From the NCBI GenBank assembly GCA_030620095.1, contig JAUTXW010000143.1:372001-436000 (forward strand): DNA of 64,000 nt. Direction: 5' to 3'. Source of the stretch: Kuschelorhynchus macadamiae (taxonomy: Eukaryota; Arthropoda; Insecta; Coleoptera; Curculionidae). Every line of letters starts with the position of its first letter. The first letter of the stretch is position 1. Positions 51,080 through 61,587 of the stretch are shown piece by piece. The notes under the pieces are model-generated. The model searched no databases. It saw nothing but the letters and a program-made list of their open reading frames with translations, and was not told where the DNA came from. The translations under genes were made by a program, and so were the position numbers.

Positions 51080-51080
51080 C

Positions 51081-51133
<53 letters not shown>
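50924..51133. repeat. Three closely spaced (TA)n tracts
   Basis: TA runs at 50924-50977, 51043-51078 and 51084-51132 are separated by short unique sequence. They follow the probable polyadenylation signal of exp. Confidence 0.97.
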
Positions 51134-51136
<3 letters not shown>

Positions 51137-51183
51137 CTTTCGTAAGTTACATTTGTTGAAAAAACTAATTTCATTTACTAAAC

Positions 51184-52971
51184 TGATAATAATGAACGAT
51201 CCTTAAAATATGTTATACGATTGAATGTTGAACTTAAGTCTAAAAAGAACAAAATTATTCAATGTAGTTACCTCCATTTTCAAAACATTTCTCAATATTT
51301 TTTCTATACTTCTTATTCTTCAATGGTTGATGTTTTACAAGCATCCTGAATTATTTATTTTAAAAACTTCCTGTCATTTTGAGTTTGAGAACTATGCTAT
51401 TTAAGCATTTTTAATTTCTTCATCGCTCTTTTTATAATGTGCAAATACCTTCGTTTAAAGGCTTTAATATTATTAGCGTTTTCTGTGTTGTTTGCAATGT
51501 GTATTAAACGTATATTAATTCTAAAACTAATTAAAATCTAGCATGCCTTAGAAACAATTCCAGAAAAATTTTATGTAACCGTCCAAGTTGTGTGATTGTC
51601 ATATTTTGATGTTATTCAAACATTTAAGTTCACTTTCTATCTAAAAATTTCAAATGTTAAATTTGGAAGAAAAAATTTTCATTGCGCAAAATTACGGTAG
51701 TGGAAATGGTGTATCCTTAAAGTACATTTTACATCTTTTTCGTGAAAAATATCCGCATGGACACGTAAAAATATCCATTGCAAGGCGGCTAGTTAAGCTA
51801 TTTGACACCACAGGTAGTGTTGAGAAGGCAAAAAAAACAAAAGAAATGCTACGACGAAAACGATGCTGCCACAATTGTTGCTTTAGAGTCAATTGGAGGT
51901 ATTTGCATACTCTATCTCATACATAACTCATCTCCAAAAATTACGCTAGCAGATTTTACATATCTTCGCGTTTTAGCGTCCCTAGATGCCAAAAATTATG
52001 TTTTATCAATTCGGTGGTAAAACAGTGGCAAAAATTTTTTAGAAATTATATAAATTGTATTTATAATCTGTTATAAGTTAAGTCCTGATTATTTGGGAAC
52101 AAAAATAGGTAAAATCCTTTTAACAGAACTGTCCTCGTAATAAAGAAAATAGGCACATATTGATATTTATACAGTGTGTTCTTACTACCAAATAACTATA
52201 TGGATATATCTTAGTCTTATCGAGAAATTCGTCATTTCACGAAGAGCTTAGTCAGTGCATTAAGCATCGGCATATTGACTAAAAACATAAAGTTGCATCG
52301 TCTGGTTGTGCTCTTCTTAAAAAGTCCAAACCGTTTTCACGTATTATGTATTTCACAATCTGCCTAAATTAAAGACTTGCAGGTTCATGGAGTGCCCAAG
52401 AAAAAGAATATTTTGTGTTTAAATGACATACAGTGTGATCCAACAGTGCGTTTAAATCCAAGAGCTCGATTATAGTGAGAATTAGAAAAAAATTGTACGA
52501 AAGTTGTAAGAACTGCTGAGAGCTATAACCTAAAATTATTATCTATTATGAAGGGTTGAGGATACGTTTACCAATTGAATAAAGAATAAATCTTTATTAT
52601 CAACATTACACATTTCGAGTAACAGAGTGGCTAAATACTAACTTTTCCGAACCGATGGATTGGAAGAAACAACTCGCTTTAATGGCCGCAAAGGTCTCCT
52701 GATATAACTATTTTTGATTCTGTTTATGGGGTCGATGCAAAGAAATTGTCTATTTAAAATGGGGAGATCTTAAAACAAAAAATTCATGATGCTTGTAATA
52801 CAAGAACCGATGAAGAAATTAGAAATTCTTATAAGAAGTCCTTGAAAAATATTGAGAATTGTTTTGAGAATGGCGTTAACTACATTGAATAATTTTATTC
52901 TTTTTAAACTTAAGTTCAATTTATCATAAAGTATATATTTAGGATCGTTCGTCATTATTAGATTCGTTATT
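51184..52971 (+). mobile_element. Tc1/mariner-superfamily transposon with both termini
   Basis: The left end (51184-51250: TGATAATAATGAACGATCC, later TTGAACTTAAGTCTAAAAAG) matches the reverse complement of the right end (52971-52905: CTAATAATGACGAACGATCC, later TTGAACTTAAGTTTAAAAAG), giving roughly 65-bp inverted repeats. Inside, a + strand frame from 51654 encodes the helix-turn-helix N-terminus (LNLEEKIFIAQNYGSG, SIARRLVKLFDTTGSV). NRWIGRN followed by WPQRSPDITIFDSV near 52650-52720 and KKSLKNIENCFENGVNYIE near 52840-52890 mark the end of the DDE region. A minus-strand fragment of family R interrupts it near 51945-52025. The transposase is broken throughout. Confidence 0.82.
51945..52025 (-). 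repeat. Small family R fragment nested in the transposon
   Basis: In reverse complement it gives ACCACCGAATTGATAAAACA, then TTTTTGGCATCTAGGGACGC and TAAAACGCGAAGATATG, the linker of family R. The copy is about 80 bp. Confidence 0.75.
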
Positions 52972-53192
52972 AAATTTGGACAACAAAAATAATTTCCGAA
53001 AAAATTTGTTCCTAATAAATGTATTCAAAACCATGTCAGAAAAAATATTCTTTAATTTTTCACAAAAAAAATGTTAAAAATCTAAGTAGGCTGATGGTTA
53101 TGAAATTTAATAAGCATTCATAATTTTAAATTCTAAGCAACTTTTTATACTAAAATGTTTCGATATTTTGTGCAGAAGGGGCACTGGGGCAT

Positions 53193-54951
53193 GACCGGAA
53201 ATGACGGCAACTTTCGATTTTTAAATGGGACCCTATATATTTTAAATTATTTCGATAGAAAATATCGTTCTGAGTGCAATGACACCCGATTTGTCATTTT
53301 TTGACAGATGGAAGAATTTTTGGTATATTTTTTTCAATCTAACGTGCTATGAATTACTTAAATCGGCTTATTTTTGATCTGAATAAGGGAACAATACAAG
53401 CTTACCTCTGTTGATCCTAAAAACTATTTTATGCCCTTTTGAAATAAGCAAAATCAGTATTTTTGTAAATAGAAAGGAAGTGGCTCCTGGGTTTTTATAA
53501 AATACCGTTTTCTTCCGAGTGATTCGATACCACATACTTCATGATAATGTATGTAATATTGCTATTACATATATTATCATTGCTCTTGGTCCGCATCGTC
53601 AACTCATCCAATAGTTGAGTGTGTTACTATGGCTACAGCGAAAAACGTTAATAAATTATAAATAAAGTGACAGCTTAGAAAAAAAAGTATTTTATTATTA
53701 TTTATACGCGACAGGTTTTCAAATACACTTTATAATTCATTTAAGCATAGTCGACTATGACGATACGCTATCAACAAACGTTGGCTTTGAAAACATTACT
53801 CATGACTTGTTTATTAACATGATAAATATTATAAAATTTTAAAAGTGTTACAATGACAAACAATTTATAATGTAATTAATTTTGAAATTATTGCAACCAA
53901 AATTAATTTTTAAGGTTCCAAATTTTCAAAATGGCCACCGTGCTCTTCTTGACAAAGCTGTACCTTTTCTACAGTTGCTCTCTCTACTTCTCTTAGTTAT
54001 CCTGTGGTAATCCTGTTTATGACCGCTCTTACTTTGTTTTCTTATTCACCATGGGTTGCTGAAGTTGTGCTAGGTATACACTTCATTTTTGACAGCGCCC
54101 CACAAAAAAAATCTAAAGGGGTGAGGTCTGGCGATTGGAAATATTTAAACAATTATAATAAAGATACAAAGTAGTGAGACTTAAATTCAGTTTTACCTCG
54201 GGGGCCACAAAATAGGTCCAATTTACTCCAAATGTGGTATTTTGTATTTTGTAAGTAATTTGTTGCTGCCCTTGCATTGTGAGGCGGGCGCCATCTTGTT
54301 GGTAAAATATACGGATTCCATTAATCCCTGGTATTTCATAGAGAAACTCTCGAATTTGATGGGTCAGAAATTGTCAATATCTCTCCCCCATCAAAAATTA
54401 TAGGTCTAAAATTCTATCACCGAGAATTCCAATCCAACAATTAAACTCAAAACGTCTTGAAAATTTCCTTCTTCCATCAAATGCAGATTTTCTTGAGACC
54501 AGTACCTTTTATTATTTCTATTAAAAATTCCCAAATATGTAAAACGGCTGTCTTTTTTAGGAGAAAGAGTTCATATAATATTAGAGTGTGTAATATCAAA
54601 CTGTTAGGAAGAAAGAGGTATTTTATAAAAACCCCAGAAGCCACCTCCTTTCTATTTGAAAAAATTGAGTAAACACAAAAATACTTATTATGCTTATTTC
54701 AAACGGGCATAAAATAGTTTTTACGATCAACAGAGGTAAGCTTATATTTTTCCTTTATTACTAGATTAGAAATGAACCGATTTAATTTATTCATAGCATG
54801 CTAGACTGAGAAAAAATATATCATAAAAATTCCTCCATCTGTCAAACACTGAAAAATAGGGTATCATTGCACTCAGAACTTCATTTTCTATCGAAATAAT
54901 TAAAAATAGGGAGTCCCATTTAAGAATAGAAAGTTGCCGTCATTTCCGGTC
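53193..54951 (-). mobile_element. Tc3-like transposon with about 350-bp terminal inverted repeats
   Basis: The left terminus from 53193 (GACCGGAAATGACGGCAACT) through about 53525 matches the reverse complement of the right terminus from 54951 inward to about 54600. Shared tracts include GAGTGCAATGA, AAGCTTACCTCTGTTGATC and TATTTTATGCCC. Between them, minus-strand frames carry QQDGAR near 54300-54283 and LDFFLWGAVKNEVYT near 54115-54070 after frameshifts. These are the end of a Tc3-like DDE domain. TIRs this long are unusual for a 1.76-kb element of this group. The transposase is dead. Confidence 0.82.
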
Positions 54952-55660
54952 GAACCGGAAAATGTCCAAAAATCCAAATTTATGTCTTGTTTTCACACAC
55001 CAAATTTGGCCTAACGTTTATGGATAATGCAAATATGCAATAAAATGTAGCAAGTTTTATTTAAAAAAATAACTTTAATGTATATCTGCAAATAATTCAA
55101 AATTGTAGCTTATTCCGATCCGCATATATCTTTCAAATATTTATAAAGAAAGGACGGTTTAGAACTTAGAAACAGACAGGTGCGGAGTGCCTCACCTAAA
55201 TATATTGTATATATAGGTAATTTCGATTGTAATTTTAATTTGTAAATATGTATATTTCTTGGATTATTTTTATATTTCGCTATACTTTCCATTAAGTCCT
55301 TGTAACCTTCCATATGTATATACAACGTAACATTAAATGTATTTATGTTATGTTATGTTATGTATAATTAAATATACAATTCTGTGATACCTGCTCTCAT
55401 TATAACGAAAAATTTCTTGATTTTGACACGTTTGCATAATTTGTTATTTATAAGAGAAACTACTTGCTTTTTGTTCCGAATAGCATTGTTGCCGATTGAT
55501 TATATTTCCATACGACCAAAATGTATCGCTTTTAAAAAGTAACTTCCTAATAATTGATAAATGTGTAGAATAGTGTCATGCCATATAGGTATCAAACTTA
55601 TTCACTCGTTATATTTTTATTTCAAATAGGTGTCCATGAGTTGCTGACATGATCAAGAAA
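54952..55660. other. AT-rich stretch, nothing recognised
   Basis: There is a short TATGT tandem run near 55345-55365 (ATGTTATGTTATGTTATG). No gene or repeat was otherwise supported. Confidence 0.4.
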
Positions 55661-56315
55661 AAAATAAAAATCATTTATTATCAGTACAATAAGAGATTTT
55701 TATTTGACATCTCTGGATGCATAGTGACAAACAACTTTTAAGTCGCAATCATTTAAAAAAGTTTCAATTAGATCATTTTGTATTACATTATTTATTCCAG
55801 AAATTTGTATATATTTATTCTTATATAAAGCACACATATTCTTTTTAAGTAAGGAGCAATATGTCTGACAAAATTTCCATGACTGTACTAGTCTCCCTTC
55901 AACATTTTCGACGAGGTTTTCTTAAGTTGCCTAATTTTGCAAGCAATTTATAGGAATTTGTAACAACATATTGTCGAACATATTTTTAGCAAAACAGTGC
56001 CCGGCGCTCGGCATCGCCAGGATGCAAATGTTGCACTTTATTAAATTTGTGTGGATGATACCTATATTTCTTCAAGATCCTCTGACCGTTAATTTTTGGC
56101 ACACCAATTTCAATCTCAATTTTTCTATATGAGGACGAAGGTGTTCCTTATATATCCCAAAATATTTATCTCTTTTCTTTCCCTGTTCTCTTCGTTGCAT
56201 ATTTTAGGACGCGGGTGAACAAATGATCGGTGCTCAACTAAATTTGCTTTTAAACGAGCAAATATCTCAAAAAGCGATTGCCTTCTTTCTGGATATCTAA
56301 CATGCAAAAACTTAT
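55661..56315 (-). pseudogene. Transposase N-terminal (helix-turn-helix) relic
   Basis: On the minus strand, VRYPERRQSLFEIFARLKAN then LVEHRSFVHPRPK and NEENRERKEINILGYI (56300-56130) match the N-terminus of insect Tc3-like transposases (FP.RR.P....F.RL...L.E.GS). LKKYRYHPHKFNKVQHLHPGD-type sequence follows after frameshifts near 56080-56000. The rest toward 55661 is too decayed to read as a DDE domain, and I cannot exclude that it is unrelated. Confidence 0.65.
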
Positions 56316-56723
56316 AATGATAATACAGATTTTTATAGCAATAATAGCGTACTTACTTTTGGAAATATGATTCCGAAGCTTCTTCAGAATTTTCATTAGT
56401 CTGTATAAAACATATCATATTTTTCGAAATTTTCACTCGCTGCCATTATTCGAAGAAATTGATACATATCAATTAAATAAAAATGGCAAAAGAACGTTTA
56501 TAAACTGCTTTATAAACCAAACGTCGATCCAAAAACTGATGAAATAGACAAACATTTGACATTTATTTTTGTATGTTGTCATAAACAATAGCCATAGCCT
56601 GCTATTAAATTATGTATTTAATTTCAGAAAATTGTCATTAATTTGCGTGTTTCTGAGAAAAAGTGCATACTCATATATTTTTGAAAAGGTAAAAAAATGA
56701 CCAATTTCATAGTCTATAAATAT
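56316..56723. other. AT-rich stretch, nothing recognised
   Basis: No feature supported. Confidence 0.35.
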
Positions 56724-57027
56724 ACAGAGTGTTCCATTTAAAAAATAAAGTAGGGTCCGGTAACTTTTTGACCTGACCCTGTATACTAATATACTAATAC
56801 TAATTTCGTTCTACGGGAAAAGTTATATAAAAAACAATTTTCACATTTTGGATAAGTTATCTAATAGTTGAGATACGAGGGGTATCTGAAAATGCAACAT
56901 TTTCAATTTAGCCCTGTATCTTAAAAACTAAAAGGGCTACGAAAATTTTGTTAACGGCATCTTTAGTTTTACTAAAAAGTAGCACACGGAGATACCCCGT
57001 AAAAGTACCCAAAATGGGGCATCCTGT
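56724..57027. mobile_element. Probable MITE of the Tc3-like group
   Basis: The left end ACAGAGTGTTCCATTT and the reverse complement of the right end, ACAGGATGCCCCATTT, match at 12 of 16 positions. They resemble the ACAGGGTGTTCC-type ends common in insect Tc1/mariner elements. The 300-bp interior has no frame. Confidence 0.55.
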
Positions 57028-57070
57028 ACATGTAAATAACAAAAGAAAAATGTATTTTTTGGCAACCGTT

Positions 57071-57121
57071 CGGAAAGTGCCCGTTTCCCGGAGGCCAAGC
57101 CCGGGAAATACGTACTTTCCG
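57071..57121. repeat. Palindrome with TACGTACTTTCCG arm, next to a Crypton fragment
   Basis: CGGAAAGTGCCCGTTTCCCGG (57071-57091) pairs with CCGGGAAATACGTACTTTCCG (57101-57121) around a 9-bp centre, with only a few mismatches. The right arm, on the minus strand, is nearly identical to 22181-22200. It lies about 70 bp upstream of a tyrosine-recombinase C-terminal fragment. Confidence 0.8.
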
Positions 57122-57187
57122 GACTAAGTCAAATCCTAAAAATTACATAGGTCATTCCCTTCATCGAACTTCGACGAAGTTATTTGC

Positions 57188-57330
57188 TGAAAATGGTGGA
57201 AATATCAAATTTAAAAAGACATGGTGGCTGGAAGTCTACAAATGTCGCTGAAGGATATAAAGACAACTTACTTTCAAACAAAATTAAAATTGCCAATGAA
57301 AACAATCAACATTAATCGGATAACTTACGT
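57188..57330 (+). pseudogene. Crypton tyrosine recombinase, isolated C-terminal fragment
   Basis: The + strand encodes EISNLKRHGGWKSTNVAEGY, then KDNLLSNKIKIANENNQ. This includes the K-R-H-G-G-W box and the AEGY tyrosine nucleophile of Crypton recombinases, uninterrupted. The H-x-x-R and upstream parts are absent; the sequence before it is the palindrome at 57071-57121. It may be a 5'-truncated copy or an exon remnant. Confidence 0.75.
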
Positions 57331-57839
57331 TCATGTTCTGACTTCAACAATAAGCATTTCGTACAAATTGAATCCTTTTAATATTAGCAATTATTCGAAT
57401 TTCAGTAGAAATATTAACAGAAACAAGAGTTAAATATGTTTCATTTAATTTCATACCAGCAATATGCTGACCTGATTTTCATGTGTAATTTTCCATATAA
57501 GAAGTTGTATTTAATTTTTTTTCTATAAAAGAATTTGATAATTAAAATGTGTTTTATGGTATTATTAATATTTTACCTTGTGCATTTTCCTAGAACAAGG
57601 GTTAGTAAACGAATAATAGATATTTACGATACAAGTGAGTTAACAGCATCATTAAATGAGATTAACTCACATGTATTGTACAACATTTTATCTACGTCTG
57701 AGGCACGACTGTTAAAATACACAAATATTTTTATTAAACAAATTTTTCAAAAAGTTTAAAGCAAGCAACACCTTTCTATTAGCTGTTACCTGTTTGCACT
57801 TTAATCCTGCCACTCTGCCTTACCCCGGGTAATATCAAT
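57331..57839. other. AT-rich stretch between Crypton pieces
   Basis: A 74-codon frame at 57535-57759 starts with a hydrophobic segment (VLLIFYLVHF), but it has no recognisable family. Nothing else was identified. Confidence 0.35.
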
Positions 57840-57881
57840 TTAAGTAACATCTTATTGACAGTTTTAATTTCTTTTGTCAAA

Positions 57882-58728
57882 ATGAGTGAGCAGGAAGCAT
57901 CCAGGGCAATTGATGGGTTGCTTTTCAAAAAATCCAGGCCAAAATATGAATATATTTTAAATAAGATACAAAAATGGAGCAGAGAGAAGAATGTGCAGAA
58001 TTATGGGAATGAAAAGGTACTTATTGTATACTTAGGGCAGTTATCTAGTAACTATAGGCCTTGATCTCTCTGGGCGTTTTATTCTATGATAAGAACAATG
58101 ATATCTATTAAACTCAATATTGAAATCAGCAAATTTAGCAATTTAGTCGCCCTCCTCAAAAGAAAATCTGAGGGATATCAATAAAAAAGTCAAGGGAATT
58201 AACTTAAACCAATCTTACAACATTCCTTCTAGAAGCGAATGACAAAAAATACTTATCTATGAAAGTAGCATTGACTATTCGGCTTGCAGGGTCTTGTAGG
58301 CGAGAGGAGTTAACAAATTTGTTGTTGAAACATGTCAAGGATGTTATCTTTTTTTATCGAGCGAGAACGAAAAAAAATAGCCAGGAAGTTCTATGTAACA
58401 CTTGGAAATATTCAAAAGATAGACATGGTTCAACCAGTTCGAAAATACATTAATATTCGCCCATGTAACATCGAGCATGGTAGTTTTTTCATCCAATTTC
58501 GAAATTGTGTGTGTATGAAGCAACCGGTTGGCATTAATTCTTTTGGATTCTTGCCAAAACAAATTGCTTTGTATCTCAAATTTGAACATCGAGAAGAACA
58601 TACGGGGCATTTGCTTCCGAAGATCATCTACTATCCTATTGGCAGATTCAGGAGCTGATATTATGACACTAACGTGTCATAGTGGCTGGCAATCCAACAC
58701 GGTTGCGGAAAGCAACATTGAAAATTAA
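57882..58728 (+). pseudogene. Crypton tyrosine recombinase, nearly complete relic
   Basis: From ATG 57882 (MSEQEASRAIDGLLFKK) the SAM-like N-terminal domain is readable: YEYILNKIQKWSREKNVQNY, then VLIVYLGQLSSNY, a TGA at 58062-58064, SLWAFYSMIRTMIS, ISKFSNLVALLKRKSEGY. The catalytic domain follows with AGSCRREELTNL (first catalytic arginine, near 58290) and QPVGINSFGFLPKQIA. TGH is followed after a one-base insertion by FRRSSTILLADSGADI. The last box reads HSGWQSNTVAESNIEN, in which the nucleophile tyrosine of AEGY has become asparagine. It is about the expected family length but has several stops and shifts. Confidence 0.85.
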
Positions 58729-58964
58729 AGAAAAATAGCATTCAAAATTCTGGGTGAAACGGGAGAAACTTTAAACGAGACCTGAAAATGAAACACATCC
58801 ATCAGACGACCAGTTTAAATATTGAAAACAATGTATTGACTACAAATTTAGCAAACGTGGCTGCTTCGTAAGGAATTTATTTAAAAGATTGCAAAGATTG
58901 TACTATTAATATTTACAATAAATAATTTTCATGTTTTATAGTTTTTAATAAAATAATTTATAAA

Positions 58965-59060
58965 AAAGAACGAATGAGTAAGAATACGCGCGGTAATAGA
59001 AAGGAGTGCGGTAATGAAGCTCTTAACTCACGCAAAACGCGTGGATTAAAAGCTTCTTAA
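58965..59060 (+). repeat. Crypton 3' terminal region with repeated GCGGTAAT
   Basis: GCGCGGTAATAGAAA (58987-59001) and GGAGTGCGGTAATGAAG (59003-59019) form a near direct repeat. GGAGTGCGRTAA also occurs at the tail of the minus-strand Crypton (31561-31572). A small hairpin (AAGCTCTTAACTCACG with AAAAGCTTC) follows. I infer that this marks the element's 3' boundary. Confidence 0.5.
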
Positions 59061-59149
59061 CTCACGGACAGATAAAATATATAGTGTTCTTCTTCATAAT
59101 GACTAGAAATTAATAAGAATTAAAAAATGTATTTCAAATTAAAAAAAAA

Positions 59150-59593
59150 AGTCGAAATCTTCTCAATGACTCTTACCAACAGGAATAAATTAAGAACGCT
59201 TGCATGAGGTGCCCAAAAATGATTTGCGACAGGGCGCTACATACATCAGAAACAGGCCTACCGAATAACTTTCTGTCATCTATGATCACGGCAATCATAT
59301 ATGTTATATCCTTTCTCACGAGCAATGTCACCTTCAAGTACGATGCCCTTGGTTCCCACCGTATCGGATGTCGGTTATCTCAAAGAGACGGCGAGTACCG
59401 AGACGCCTCGTCAGCAGAATCTGCCCAGCAAGCAAGTTCCCACTGACGCAGCATTCGTCTTTCATATAAATAGTGTAAATTGTAAATAAAATCATGATTC
59501 GTTTTTAAGCTTCTATACTGTTAGTTTAATTTTGATTTTGTAAATAAAAATATTTTTTAAAAAGTGAATTTTAAGTCGAGTGATATAACAAAT
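59150..59593 (+). repeat. 5' LTR of the gypsy element (left edge uncertain)
   Basis: The sequence directly in front of the primer-binding site has LTR features: CATATAAATAG near 59463 as a TATA-type signal, several AATAAA signals (59485, 59545), and an end at AACAAAT before TGGCGCAG. Without the 3' copy, which lies beyond the window, the left edge cannot be fixed; 59150-59210 is a guess. Confidence 0.5.
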
Positions 59594-59604
59594 TGGCGCA
59601 GTCG
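59594..59604 (+). promoter_or_regulatory. Primer-binding site of tRNA-Ser type
   Basis: TGGCGCAGTCG is the primer-binding sequence used by Drosophila 17.6/297/gypsy-type errantiviruses, complementary to the 3' end of a serine tRNA. It sits directly after the LTR and 700 bp before gag. Confidence 0.85.
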
Positions 59605-59913
59605 TGGTAGGATCTGGCAACGTTGGCAGAACAAGAGAACTCTAACTGGCAACGGTGGATCCCAATCCTTCATCCAGAAGAACAAAGAAGCCCCATTTTG
59701 TGCATTGTGACGTCATCAACTTGGCAGAACACGCATCTACGGAAGGAACACATAGTGAAGCCCCTGGTAGAACTAACTGCTAAGAACACGACGAGCGATG
59801 TTTCTACTCTGCTTGTAAGTAACGAATCATCACGTTTATTTTAAAAATAATATTTAATTAAATACCTGTTCGACTTTTCAAAATTGATCTTACATTTTAT
59901 TAATTAGTAAAAT

Positions 59914-60088
59914 AATCAATTATTCTGTTAATTGATTTTTCGATAAGCTAATCAATTATTCTGCTAATTGATTTCTGTATTTCTAAGTGTAACAACGTAT
60001 AATTTGTGTATAATCAGTTATTCTGTTAATTGATTAATTTTAAAATATTTTTGGACTTATTTTGACCAGTTATTCTGCTAACTGATCT
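59914..60088 (+). repeat. Four hairpin repeats in the gypsy leader
   Basis: Units at 59914-59937, 59950-59973, 60012-60035 and 60065-60088 share ATCARTTATTCTGYTAAYTGAT. Each is a near-palindrome (ATCAATTA / TAATTGAT) around TTCTG. Spacing is 36, 62 and 53 bp. They lie in the untranslated leader between primer-binding site and gag, the position that holds the insulator repeats of Drosophila gypsy, but the motif is different. Confidence 0.85.
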
Positions 60089-60304
60089 CCAGATTACATT
60101 TGTATTTTTATTACAACAAGAAATATTACACAGTTTTAATTTAATCACACCAACTAGTTAATAAGAACTGTTTATTTTACGTTGGTTGGCATACTACTTT
60201 ACGTACTGTCTATCAACATAAAATTTCGTAAAATATTTTGTGTTTTTATATCCTTTTTATATTATATTGTGCTAGTGTTTATTGTGTTGATATATTGAGC
60301 AAAT

Positions 60305-61587
60305 ATGACGGAAAATGAAAGAATAACTGCAGGAGCAGCGGTAGCAGTAATCGAACCTTATAAACTTTCCGAGATTTTTTCTATTATCCCCGAATTCGAA
60401 GGTGATCAAATATTTTTACAAACCTTCCTAAATGCCTGCGAATGTGCATATGATATGTCTACGGGTAACCAAAAAGATCTTTTAGTGATTCACATAAAAA
60501 ATAGGTTGCGAGGGAGAGCAGCGCAGCTGATAAGCTCCCGAAATCCACTTTCTTTTCTAGAGATAAAGCAATTACTTAATTCTCACTTCGGAGATACGCG
60601 AGATCTATCTTCTCTTATTCAGGACTTACAAAGAATGAGACAACTGCCAAACGAATCTCCTTTGACTTTCCTTAACAGACTTCAAGTCCTAAATGCCAAA
60701 ATGCATGCCAACATACAAAAATCCATACTCGCACCCAGTCAAAAGGCAGCCCAAATAATCGAATCCATGTCTCTAAATAGCCTACTTACTGGCCTGGAAC
60801 CCCGAATTGGTCATATAATACGTGCAGGAAATCCACCTAATCTTTTGGAAGCACAAATTCGCATCAGACGCGAGCTCCAACTATCATATTTCGAATCCCA
60901 AAAATCTCCTAGACCCAATCCGCCTGCTAGACCTATTTTTCAAACTAATAAAAGACCTAATGTACAATCTCTTAAATGTCATAGCTGTGGTCGTAATGGT
61001 CACTTAGCAAATGAATGTAGATCGCAACAACGTCCTAATGGTTATACTTCCCAGAATTTTGGCAATTTCCAAAGGCCTAATACCAATCAACAATCAAATC
61101 TTTTCAATCAAACACCTCCTTTCAGTCGAATAGACCAAACAACGGTCAGCCAAGACCGCAGTACACACCCCATAACCAATCGAACCAAAACAATTTCCAA
61201 CGTCAAACACCATTTAACAATTTTCAACGTCCTTCAGTAATACAAAATAATCCCCAGCATCGTGCTCATGTTGTCAATTTCGACAATGACCAATATTCCA
61301 ACAATAACTATTCCGAACCCTAATATGACAAGTATTGTAACCAATACGCAGGAATGTATGAAGATAACCCCGATTACGAATATCAAAATGTTGAAAATAT
61401 TGATCAACAAGATAAAACGAATTACGATGAATATCAGGATTTTCTTCCCACTTCGAATCAAAACCATCCTCCTATTCGAACAATTTCAAATACCAATGCC
61501 GTGACGGAAATCCAAAATCAAATACAAACCCTGAATTTGGACGACATGAACCCGTCATTGAATTTCCCAGAACAACATTTTCTTTAA
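60305..61587 (+). CDS. gag of errantivirus-type Ty3/gypsy element (frame broken near its end)
   Basis: The main frame starts at ATG 60305 (MTENERITAGAAVAVIEPYK), carries a capsid-like helical domain (FLQTFLNACECAYDMSTG, LRGRAAQLISSRNP, MRQLPNESPLTFLNRLQVLN) and a CCHC zinc knuckle CHSCGRNGHLANEC at 60977-61018. It ends at TAG/TAA near 61240. The asparagine- and glutamine-rich sequence that normally continues gag is readable in the -1 frame from about 61100. That frame crosses one TAA at 61321-61323 and ends at 61587. So the C-terminal third carries one frameshift and one stop, unless the first is programmed. Gag forms the particle and binds genomic RNA. It overlaps pol by about 150 nt. Confidence 0.85.

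Noticed and set aside
57150..57180. GAACTTCGACGAAGTTAT, reminiscent of a lox half-site, beside a tyrosine-recombinase fragment
   Set aside because: The match is only about 9 bp to one arm, there is no second arm with a spacer, and Cre-type sites are not expected in this context.
58344..58627. Two overlapping minus-strand frames in the Crypton
   Set aside because: They are antisense shadows of the recombinase, which explains the + strand sequence better.
61234..61467. Minus-strand hydrophobic frame of 77 codons
   Set aside because: It is the antisense of the asparagine- and glutamine-rich end of gag.
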